A stretch of DNA of 12,500 bases from Actinidia chinensis (taxonomy: Eukaryota > Streptophyta > Magnoliopsida > Ericales > Actinidiaceae). The notes under the pieces were generated by a model. That model was given only the letters and a program-made list of their open reading frames with translations. It did no database searches and was not told the DNA's origin. Shown here one piece after another: positions 1 through 7,110 of this stretch (the first letter of the stretch is position 1; every line of letters starts with the position of its first letter). Both the position numbers and the translations under genes were made by a program. The DNA is taken from contig VIGQ01001898.1 of NCBI GenBank assembly GCA_009663005.1, forward strand, positions 1 to 12,500. The letters run 5' to 3'.

Positions 1-688
1 ATATGAAAATTACTAATTTAGAGAAACACAAATCGTTAACAGGGAGATGAAGGAAAGGATTCATGTCAACAAACCCAAGTGATTTGGGACACAAGGCTTT
101 GTTTGGAGTATTTTGTCATGCCCAGTGTCATAGACATAGGACGATAGTTAGACACACACTCACAACCGACACAACTGAATCCATGTAACATAGACAATAA
201 GCAATTGGTTAAATAGCAATTTGGTTCTAAATTTGCATATTGATGGATCAGCAAAAGAATGATTTGCAAGGCCATGCCTAGCAAAGTAATTTCGCATGAA
301 GACAAAACACTAAAATAAAAAGGAAATAATGGATATGAATTACACATGCACAACAAGAATTCATAATCACAATCAATAGCTTCACTGAATTAGTGGGCCC
401 CTCATCACATTATTGTCCGTGGGTTCCCAATTGACCCACCAGATTTCCAGCATGATACTTTCCCTGCAATGAAATCCACGAAGAATCAATATTACACAAC
501 CAATGAGAGATCACTAAATGTTGTTTAGTCACACACTTGAAACGTATCTTATGGTATTTGATGATGATGCGTGTGGCCACATACAGGGTCCATCGATAAT
601 TTCTATGCTACAATAAAGAACAACCAGGAATCATATTGTCTACAGTGAGAGGTCCCCTTTTGACGTCAATTTTTGTCACCTTGGTTCG

Positions 689-729
689 ATCCTAAAGTAA
701 GAAAAAAAACAAAAAAAAAAAAAACAATA
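689..729. repeat. A-rich tract inside unit 1
   Basis: After GTTCGATCCTAAAG, unit 1 has about 25 extra bases made almost wholly of A with single C and G interruptions, before CAATAAGGAA. Unit 2 (near 4780) and unit 3 (near 8310) read straight from CGATCCTA(A/G)AGCAATAAGGAAATTG. This is therefore a unit-1-specific expansion, either replication slippage or a small A-rich insertion. No target-site duplication is visible, and there is no sign of a retroposed gene next to it. Confidence 0.7.
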
Positions 730-1439
730 AGGAATTGGGCAGCTACAAGCAGCACTACGTATATTAATCACAATAAATTCTTAAATTGTAGCTGCTAACT
801 TTGGAGTTCTTCACTGACCATAGGGATAGGAAGGATCTCTGGTTTTAACTCTCGATGCTAAATTGTTTGCTGTCAGCTAGCGATGAGATTGATTTAGCAA
901 ATCGAACAAGACACCAACAATGAAATTTACAACGGAGAAATCCCAATTGCAGAAGGATACAAGGCTAACAAAAAATGAACGGAAGAGTCAATTACGAGTA
1001 TACCAGGAATTCAATTAATGGTCCGGCAGCCTGCACTCTAGGGGGTTCAATCAGTCTTTATGTATTCACACAAGCTGAATGCACTGCAAGAGAAAATGTT
1101 TAATAGAGCACACAAATCATCTTATAAAATATCGTTCCAAAGTTGAACTTGTGGCGATAAATCACCCTCCAACACTTCCTAAAAATAAATACAAACAGCT
1201 ATGAGACAGGACATGCATCAGATGCATCAAATATTATCTTTTTTAGAAAAGAGTTTCCATGAAAACGAAGCAGTTCAATTTTTTATATATAATTTGAAGG
1301 CATAAAATTTATGCAACATAGAATAGTTGCACAAAATAGGAACTGCATAGCAATCACCAAGAAGGCACCAACTGATACATCATTTCTTGCACAAGGCCTT
1401 GCAGGAACTTGTTTTTTTCACCTTTTCTTTAATATGATC

Positions 1440-2560
1440 GTGACAGCTCTTCAAATCCTATCAGTCTAATTTGATATGTCACTGAAACAAAGTGATTCCA
1501 TTCTGTCGTTTGTTTTCCTTTTCGATTTCGAGGATAAGCTTGGCGCACTCCTAACACATTGAGAAGCGGACTACCGAAGTCCTTCTCCTCAGATAAAGTG
1601 TCTCCGAGCCCGCCATAATACATATTGTACTTATAACAAAACATCTCCTACTTAAAATTTTTCAAGCAAACATATCATTAGATTCATAATTGATAAATAT
1701 AACCCACCAAAACCAAATTTCATAAGAACCACCAACATCATATGTGAAGACACAACCCTTTCCTTCAGTACTGAAAAGAAATATGCGACGTTAGTATGAA
1801 ACAGAGGCATAAAAACTACACCAAAAGATTCTAACTTTTACCTTCATTATCAAGGTCACCTAAACACCAAAGTCATAATATGGAAAGAAGAAGCATTTGA
1901 AGTAAAGAAATTGCGCCATTTCAGGGCAACTCATTTGCTACTCGTGCTGATGCTGACAAGCCTGTCTCCCAAGAAAAATAAAGAAATGATATACTGTGCA
2001 TTCAACACTTTGTGCAGAAAAGTTAAAATAGAATTGTACAGCCAAAAATTTCAGATCCTCACCAAGTGTCTAGCTGCCATATCATTTGCAAAGCTCATCT
2101 CATCTGAGAATCATGAAGAGGCCATCACACTTTGTCTGCTCATCTACAAGGTCAACAAAAATACAAATCAATGAATGGGCACTCGTAGGAAGCTTTGTCA
2201 ACTGATAACTAAAACCAAAACAGAAAAGTGATGCCCCCACTCGCGACCACTTACTTTTCTTACTTCAGAACTAGGACTTAGCTTTATTTTCCCGCAAACT
2301 GTTGGAGATAGTTTGATATTCCAGATGGTTTTTAATAGGGCAAAGCCAAGTGAAGAAACATGCCAAATGCATCATTTAAGAGACATTATCAACTTTCCAG
2401 ACTTAATTATTATTCGAGCTATTTGTTGAGTGAAGCAATTGATATATTGAGAAAATTACTAATCTCTATTAAGGAAATACAGAAAAATTTTAATCTGGAG
2501 AGCATAATTCATAAAAACGGTGGAGTGAGGAATTTTCCTCTAAGGGACATCTCCCACAAG
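1440..2560. other. Unit-1-specific region without a recognisable gene
   Basis: After the TTTTCTTTAATATG landmark (1425-1438), unit 1 stops resembling units 2 and 3 in any way I can follow by eye. The stretch is AT-rich and holds short open frames on both strands (about 60-87 codons). Examples are one on the minus strand near 1429-1644 and two on the plus strand near 1911-2174 and 2360-2599. None has a recognisable domain, and none is preserved in the other units. It may be the original sequence replaced in the other copies, or an insertion in unit 1. I see no terminal inverted repeats at the edges. Confidence 0.4.
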
Positions 2561-2581
2561 CATCCCGTCACCATCCTTCTC

Positions 2582-2677
2582 TCATATGTAAGCACATAAT
2601 AAGACCCGTGGAGAATATCCCTCAAACTTGCTCTCACTCGGCGTTTCCTTACCTACGAGAGCTCCATTGGGATCCAA
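2582..2677 (-). pseudogene. Exon-like fragment, minus strand (weak)
   Basis: The minus strand is open for 31 codons from 2677 and ends at a TGA (2582-2584). It reads LDPNGALVGKETPS at the start and SPRVLLCAYI at the end. The composition is protein-like (charged and polar residues, then a hydrophobic patch). A splice donor-like TCGTAG|GTAAGG lies inside the frame, so an alternative is that an exon ends near 2653 and the rest is intron. The RV-LCAY string loosely recalls what I remember of plant T-complex-11-like proteins, but only over about eight residues, which is far too little to name it. With the pieces at 2738-3054 and 3431-3544 it suggests a decayed minus-strand gene. Confidence 0.2.
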
Positions 2678-2737
2678 TTGAATTGAAAGTTAATCAAATG
2701 CCAATTAACTGAATCTGTATCATACAAGGGGCTTTTT

Positions 2738-3054
2738 TTAATTCTTATTTGTTAGTGCACATCCATGATAATCCCAAAATAGCCCATGAATTAAGAAGTT
2801 TTTTGAAGCTGTAAAAAATAGTTCCACATCTGGTAAAGAGCTGAACATCTTCTCAAGAGCAGACAAAAGTCCTTGCATTATTGAGTACATCCTCAGATCT
2901 TACTTTCCTCAGATAAGAAGCACGTTCCATGAATGACCTGACAAAAAACGATGTAGAAGACCTGGTTTTCCGTCACCTTCATCAAATTTTTAGGAGTGTT
3001 AGCCAATGTATTAATCCGAAAAGGTTCTTCTAAGAGGCCAAAAACTACCTGTTC
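2738..3054 (-). pseudogene. Frameshifted exon-like stretch, minus strand
   Basis: After an acceptor-like TTTGCAG (ends at 3055), the minus strand has three consecutive overlapping open pieces in different frames. The first runs 3054-2893 (begins EQVVFGLLEEPFRINT). The second runs 2935-2852 (begins SFMERASYLRKVRSEDVL). The third runs 2866-2738 (begins LSALEKMFSSLPDVELFF). Each reads like ordinary globular protein, and each break is repaired by moving to the next frame, which is what small indels in a once-coding exon would give. An acceptor-like TTTTGTCAG also precedes the second piece. Alternatives are real introns too short to be normal, indel errors in the assembly, or chance. The plus strand near 2930-3030 is also open for about 30 codons, so strand choice is not certain. 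I do not recognise the family. Confidence 0.3.
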
Positions 3055-3430
3055 CTGCAAACGGGAAGGACCGTTAGCAGTAGAAAGTACTTCTAAATTA
3101 AATCAAAACATTGTTGGCACACACATGCCCTTATGAGTCTGTCACTTGTCCCTAAGTCACTTCTTTTTTTTTGGTTCAAATTCCCTTTCTTTAGTGGATT
3201 TTCTTCTCCGACTTTTCTGCAGGTGGTTTGCACGCATGTTGTTAGAAGCCTTAATTTCGGCATGGTTGGTTCCATTGTATCCAGCTCATGGAGATTGTGG
3301 TTTGAGCACTGAGATTGTAGTCCAGAAAGAGAGTGCTGCTGAAGCAGCTGTTGTTGAAGGAAAACAACAAGAACGTCCAGTGAAGGCAGCCTTCTTCATT
3401 GCAAAAATTCTCAACAAAGGAAAAAACTAC

Positions 3431-3544
3431 CTTGCGTAACATATCTGCGATCTCCATAGGGGCAAACAGGGCAACCAACTTGTAGGGGACAACATTTGGA
3501 ACAATATTACCAAAGAATTTTAAGCCATCCTTCTCAAGAATCCT
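3431..3544 (-). pseudogene. Exon-like piece with splice-site-like ends, minus strand
   Basis: On the minus strand an acceptor-like ACAAGCAG precedes, and a good donor CGCAAG|GTAGTT follows at 3430/3431. Between them is an open frame reading ILEKDGLKFFGNIVPNVV, then PYKLVALFAPMEIADMLRK. The frame stays open past the donor to about 3251, but that extension is rich in F, S and C and looks less protein-like. Unit 2 has the counterpart near 7557-7500 on the same strand, reading ILGKDGFTNSWDIIP. The ILxKDG...IxP pattern is therefore shared, although base-level indels differ. The opposite strand (3224-3439) is also open and reads as an A/E/K-rich peptide, so the evidence for this strand is moderate at best. 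No family recognised; no intact gene is evident. Confidence 0.3.
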
Positions 3545-5408
3545 GCTTGTTATCGGGGAGCATTAGGCAGGGATGGGATGTCAAATTTGTTTGGCAACCA
3601 AAACTGTGTTGATGGTGTGTGGTTGTTAGCATCTGGAGTTGATTAATGGGAGTGAGACCTTGTATAAAATTTTGGTGCAGGAAAAACCCAAGAGTCTAGC
3701 TCATCACTTCTCCAGACACGGAGCAAAAGGAGAACAGTAAAACAGAGCACAAAATACAATAATTTTACATGGACGCCTTTGAAATCGTGTAATAATCAGG
3801 TGAGTGACAATTGACCCTCAACACTTGAATCTGGTTCGGGGATGTGTAACTGCAAGGGTAGATGATTTTTTCATCAAGTAAAGGCACGCAAGAGATCTTA
3901 AGTTCATAGAGAATGATGTGTGAAACTCCGAAGATATTATGCTTGAAATGCTAAATGGCACCCGGGCATAGAAAATAAAGTATATGAAATGATAACAAAA
4001 TTTGTTCATGTAATGCTAATGAAAGGCTAGGGGAAGGGAAGCCTAACTAAATTTATATGGATGCATTGGTATAAACAAGATATGAATTTACTAAATTAAC
4101 AAAGCAAACCATAGATAGAGGAGAATTGGAGAAAAGGATCACGTAAAGTACCCGAGCCCAAGGATTGTTCCACAAGGTCCCCTAGGAATGGAATTAGTTG
4201 AATTCGACACTCTCGAGGCAAGGGGCAGTACTCGGACACTCAATCATGAGTCCACATAAGATAGATGATAAAAAAAGAGTTCAATAGAAATTTGGTTTCA
4301 AAATTTGCATATTGAGAACCCGCAAAAGAATGAGTTGTGCCAAGGCCAACAAAATAATTTTGCATGACAACTGTAAAACAAGAAGGAAATAATGGCAATC
4401 AATTGCATCATATGTGCAATATGAATTCATAATCAGTATGATTGTCCTCATGAATTCAGTGCAACAAATAGGTGTGTTGGCCACATTCAGTGTTGTGGGG
4501 TCAATTACCAGTAGGCTGAAAACCAATAGTGAAATAAATTCCATCAATGAGTGTGTTCTCAGAAATAAAGGCTGAAGAATCTAATTCCGCAACCATTGGT
4601 GAGCGTTGATAATGTTTTAGTTACAACCATTTAAGAATGGGACTAAAGGTATGAATACATAGGCGTTAGTCAATCCAGCCCATTATATTTCTATGCTACA
4701 AGAAGGCAACACAACAAGGATAATCTTACCGAGAGAGGCCATCCTTTGAAACTCAATTGTTGCCTCGTGTTCGATCCTAGAGCAATAAGGAAATTGTCAA
4801 CAGCTACAAGTATCACTACATATATTAATCACAATAAATACTCAATAACTAAATATAAATGTTAACAATGAATTTACAAATGCAGAAATTCTAGTATAAC
4901 CAAATGAACCGTATTAGAAGAAGGATAAAAGCTAATAAAAATAAAGGGGAAGAAGTAATATAAGTATACGCGGAGAATTCCATTAAAGATCTTCAGGATC
5001 AGCAACTCTGGATTAACACTGGGTTCATTTTTGGTCTTTATCTCTATTAACACAACAAGCTCATTACTACCCCCGCAATAAATATGTTAATTGAGCACAC
5101 AAAATCATCTTATGTGTGGCATAAAGATGGCGACAAGTCATCCGCTGAACCAGTGTAGGCACTAGCCTAAAATACAAACCTGGCAGTGACAGATATGACT
5201 ACCAATATCATCGATTGTATAAAACAAGGAAGATTCTATGAGAACAAAGTAGTTCATTTTTGTATATAATCTAGGCTTGTAATAATCTAAGGCAATGAAA
5301 TTTTCTGCCTCACCGAATAGTGTGCAGATAAAACTACAAAACAATCACCACAAAGCCAACTGATGCCTCATTTCATGTCTCTATGCGCCACAGCTTCGTT
5401 GCACAAGC

Positions 5409-5443
5409 GGGGGCGGGAAGCGGGGGCCGGGGGCGGGAGCGGG
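5409..5443 (+). other. G-rich tract able to form a G-quadruplex
   Basis: Thirty-five bases contain six runs of three to five G separated by one to three bases (pattern GCGGGGGCGGG, AAGCGGGGGCC, GGGGGCGGGAGCGGG). This satisfies the usual four-run rule for an intramolecular quadruplex on the plus strand. It stands out strongly against AT-rich surroundings and sits at the left edge of the unit-2-specific segment. The short (A)GCGGG(G) periodicity suggests it grew by slippage. No coding frame explains it. Confidence 0.75.
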
Positions 5444-5499
5444 AATGCATAGAAGTTTCTAGTTTGGGAGGCGCCTAGTAGAACGTGTATGAAAAAGTT

Positions 5500-5680
5500 A
5501 TAAAAGTATAAATATATAATACAAAGAAAAAAAAAAGTTTTATGTTATCAAAGTGAGCCTGTTACAAATATAATATTAATTATTTTTTTAAAATATTTTA
5601 TACAATTTTTTAATTTTTTTTATACTAGTTAAATAGTATTCTACTTAGCTTGCAAAGATATTATTTTCTATTTATTGTAA
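5500..5680. other. Strongly AT-rich stretch
   Basis: About 180 bases are almost wholly A and T, with runs such as AAAGAAAAAAAAAA (5524-5537) and TTTTTTAATTTTTTTTATA (about 5607-5625), and no gene or hairpin of note. It separates the G-rich tract from the promoter-like section. It could be a spacer, a scaffold-attachment-type region, or simple decay. Confidence 0.6.
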
Positions 5681-5764
5681 GGATTGTACATAGGGGGGAT
5701 GTGAGAGCATTAAAAAAAATGGACGTATTAAAATAAGTCCCTCTTAAAATGGGTCCAATATGAT

Positions 5765-5854
5765 CCATTAAAAAACAAATTAATGAGCTTATGGCTGTTA
5801 CAAATGGCCCATTAAAAAACAAATTAATGAGCTTAAGGGCTGTTACAAAAAATG
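5765..5854. repeat. 44-bp tandem duplication with a GGCCCA/TGGGCC box in each copy
   Basis: CCATTAAAAAACAAATTAAT, followed by GAGCTTA(A)TGGCTGTTACAAA, occurs at 5765 and again at 5809, with only a few differences (GCTTATGGC against GCTTAAGGGC, plus extra A residues before the final GGGCC). The first copy ends in ATGGCCCATT and the second in AATGGGCCAG, so each carries one of the palindrome-related site II boxes. The close match contrasts with the surrounding diverged repeats and points to a recent duplication. Confidence 0.8.
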
Positions 5855-5896
5855 GGCCAGTTGTATACCAATGGTCGCCGACCAAATACTGACCTA
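5800..5896 (+). promoter_or_regulatory. Plant promoter-like section with two site II boxes and a CCAAT box
   Basis: GGCCCA at 5806-5811 and TGGGCC at 5853-5858 are site II (TGGGCY) elements, which are known in plants to sit upstream of housekeeping, ribosomal-protein and mitochondrial-protein genes and to bind TCP-type factors. A CCAAT motif follows at 5868-5872, and a CT-rich leader-like stretch begins about 30 bases later. There is no clear TATA box in the right place, which is common for this promoter class. The sequence supports a gene start pointing right. Whether it is active, or a relic carried by an inserted segment, cannot be told. Confidence 0.45.
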
Positions 5897-6062
5897 GCTT
5901 TACATCTTCTCCCTCATTCTCTCACCATCACACCACCAAGCCCCTCATTCTCTCTCACCATCGCAGCCACCGAGAGCAGTCGACGCAGCACTCAAACACT
6001 CTCCTTCTCTCACTCATCCGCAGCACGCAACAACTCTCCTTCTCTCACTCTCGCCTTCGGAG
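5897..6062 (+). other. CT-rich leader-like first exon ending in a splice donor
   Basis: The segment is dominated by C, T and A in the TCTCTCACC / CTCCTTCTCTCACTC style seen in plant 5' leaders. Two internal near-repeats are present: CCTCATTCTCTCACCATC at about 5911 and 5942, and CTCTCCTTCTCTCACTC at about 5999 and 6035. It ends CTTCGGAG|GTCAGTAAACC, a good plant 5' splice site at 6062/6063. An open frame (from an ATG at 5852 in the TGGGCC box to 6070) passes through it as an S/T/A-rich peptide. That ATG sits upstream of the likely transcription start, so I do not call it coding. The natural reading is the untranslated first exon of a gene whose remaining exons are not recognisable here. Confidence 0.45.
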
Positions 6063-6432
6063 GTCAGTAAACCTCCAAATCCAAATTATATCTGTATAAT
6101 TTACTAGTTTATTGCATTATTTGAGACCATTTTTTCTTCTGTTCATCCACAATATTCCCCGATCAACTTCGCTTTGAAAAACTTCGACAGCCTTCTAGAG
6201 CTCCGATTGTCCTCGATTTGACACTGATAAATCTCGCTTTAGTTTCAATTTGGCTTGGTGTGTTTGATTCGTGTTCCGCTTTTGTTTCCATAAGCTCCCA
6301 TCTTCCTTAGGATCCGATTCTTCCTCTTGAGAATCGCGTTTCCGCCGCTTTTCCCCTTTTCCGACCGAGAACGCGGATTCGCGTTGTCCGGGGAAGAGCG
6401 GCAGCCTTGTAGCACGTTTCCTCAACTAAGAT
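6063..6432 (+). other. Intron-like or leader sequence downstream of the donor; no coding exon recognised
   Basis: After the donor the sequence becomes T-rich (CATTTTTTCTTCTGTTC, GATTCTTCCTCTTGAG), with higher GC than its flanks in the last 150 bases. This fits a first intron or long leader of a plant housekeeping gene. On the opposite strand it is open from 6425 to 6195 as a lysine/arginine-rich peptide (internal KGEKRRKRDSQEEESDPKE). That frame lacks any recognised domain and may be a shadow of the skewed composition. No acceptor followed by a convincing coding exon is seen before the repeat unit resumes near 6433. Confidence 0.35.
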
Positions 6433-6741
6433 CCACTAATGCTTATGGATAAATCTGCACTAGTGGAAACAAGAGAATGAAATTAAATGCCTTCATGACT
6501 AGAATTTTTTTTCTTTCATTTTTTCTTTAATATGCAAAACCCCACGCACAAGAACATGGAACTTCATATGGTCGTTAATTTTAAGTTGGCATAGAAAGTA
6601 TCCTGGGGTCGCTGCAAAACCAACTTCAATATTAGTCTATCCGACCATGATTTGGATCCCATAGCACCTTCTCACCAAACCTTTGCTGTATGCAAAATTT
6701 AAAATGGTTAAACGGGACCACGTTTATGCTTCACCACAAAT

Positions 6742-7110
6742 ATGAAAGCAATACCCATACATACTTGCGTTCATCTAAAGAATCCTATGAAGTGGCAGTT
6801 TAATCTTTCCTTATCAATTTTGGTCTCCCACGCGTCGCCATTTCCACAGGTTTGTCTCATAGCCGTTCCACAGTGCCGACAAAGCCCATTAGCAGTGCCA
6901 GTAGTTAGGAGGCGGTGGGGGGCGGGGCACTCTTTTTGTAGTTACTTCGGTTGTGCCCTGTTGTTTATGTTAATGTTCCTGCCTGAGCATGCCAATGAAA
7001 TAAAAGTTGTGTTGACATCTGCATTTGTTGCTGCTGCGTTGTGGTTCTGTGTTGTTGAGTTGCTGTTGTTGAACAAACATTCAGTCTCCAGGGGAGATAT
7101 AGATATATAG
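6742..7110 (+). other. Longest open frame of the window; probably not a gene
   Basis: This 122-codon frame on the plus strand has a hydrophobic second half (SYFGCALLFMLMF and SAFVAAALWFCVVELLLL), which would score as two membrane segments. It lies within repeat-unit sequence. The aligned part of unit 3 (about 10490-10700) keeps the base similarity (GACAA(A)GCCATT; AGTTA(G/T)GAGG(C/T)GG) but not this frame, so reading-frame conservation is absent. The leucine/valine/cysteine richness follows from TTG/TGT/GTT-rich DNA. There is no recognised family. I list it only so that it is not mistaken for a membrane-protein gene. Confidence 0.15.

Larger units (their letters stand above)
1..4079. repeat. 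Long direct repeat, unit 1 (left end cut by window)
   Basis: This is the first of three diverged direct copies of a roughly 4 kb unit. Landmarks shared with unit 2 include the opening ATATGAA...ACTAA block, the AATAG(C/A)AATTTGGTT...TTTGCATATTGA stretch at about 213-245 (4283-4315 in unit 2), CACTAC(G/A)TATATTAATCAC at 753 (4814), the TACCAGGAATTC...AATGGTC stretch near 1000 (also in unit 3 near 8625), and TTTCCATGA(A)AACGAAGCAGTT near 1252 (also near 10000). The right end, about 3480-4010, matches unit 2 at about 7500-7990 (GGGATGTCAAATTTGT; GCTAAATGGCA). The middle, about 1440-3470, is poorly matched in the other copies. The copies are direct, not inverted, and I saw no LTR, primer-binding site or polyprotein that would make the unit a retrotransposon. 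Boundaries are placed by eye. Confidence 0.75.
5385..6432. mobile_element. Roughly 1 kb segment present only in unit 2; possible insertion carrying a gene-start fragment
   Basis: Unit 3 runs from the CACTGATGTTTCA...ATCTCTTAT region (about 10120-10150) directly into TTATTTATGGATAGAT (about 10160-10175). In unit 2 the two matching flanks, TCATTTCATGTCTCTATG (about 5368-5387) and GCTTATGGATAAATC (about 6440-6454), are separated by about 1 kb. The segment begins with a G-rich tract, passes through an AT-rich stretch and a 44-bp duplication, and ends in sequence resembling a plant promoter, leader and first intron. A loose inverted similarity exists between CGTTGCACAAGC near the left edge and the complement of GCCTTGTAGCACG near the right edge (about 6403-6416). 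I see no clean target-site duplication. It could be a non-autonomous DNA element that captured a gene fragment, or ancestral sequence lost from unit 3. Unit 1 cannot decide because it diverges just here. Confidence 0.35.

Noticed and set aside
1911..2174. 87-codon plus-strand frame as a gene
   Set aside because: There is no domain, no conserved counterpart in the other units, no splice or promoter context, and the K/N/I/L-rich composition is expected by chance in AT-rich DNA.
2582..2677. Naming the minus-strand fragment as a T-complex-11-like gene
   Set aside because: The resemblance covers only about eight residues from memory, and the neighbouring pieces show no matching domain order.
5852..6070. 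S/T-rich 72-codon frame as a chloroplast or mitochondrial targeting peptide
   Set aside because: Its ATG overlaps the TGGGCC promoter box upstream of the probable transcript start, and the frame stops eight bases after the likely splice donor. The composition is that of a CT-rich leader.
6428..6450. Helitron 3' end (CTAA followed by T) near the right edge of the unit-2 segment
   Set aside because: CTAAT occurs at about 6436, but no hairpin precedes it and the left edge shows no clear A|TC start, so four bases alone carry no weight.
6908..6927. Second G-quadruplex site (GGAGGCGGTGGGGGGCGGGG)
   Set aside because: Only two runs of three or more G are present. It would form a two-tier structure at best and is much weaker than the tract at 5409-5443.
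6742..7110. A 122-codon frame with two hydrophobic segments, possibly a small membrane protein
   Set aside because: The frame is not kept in the aligned part of unit 3, no family is recognised, and the hydrophobicity follows from TTG/GTT-rich DNA.
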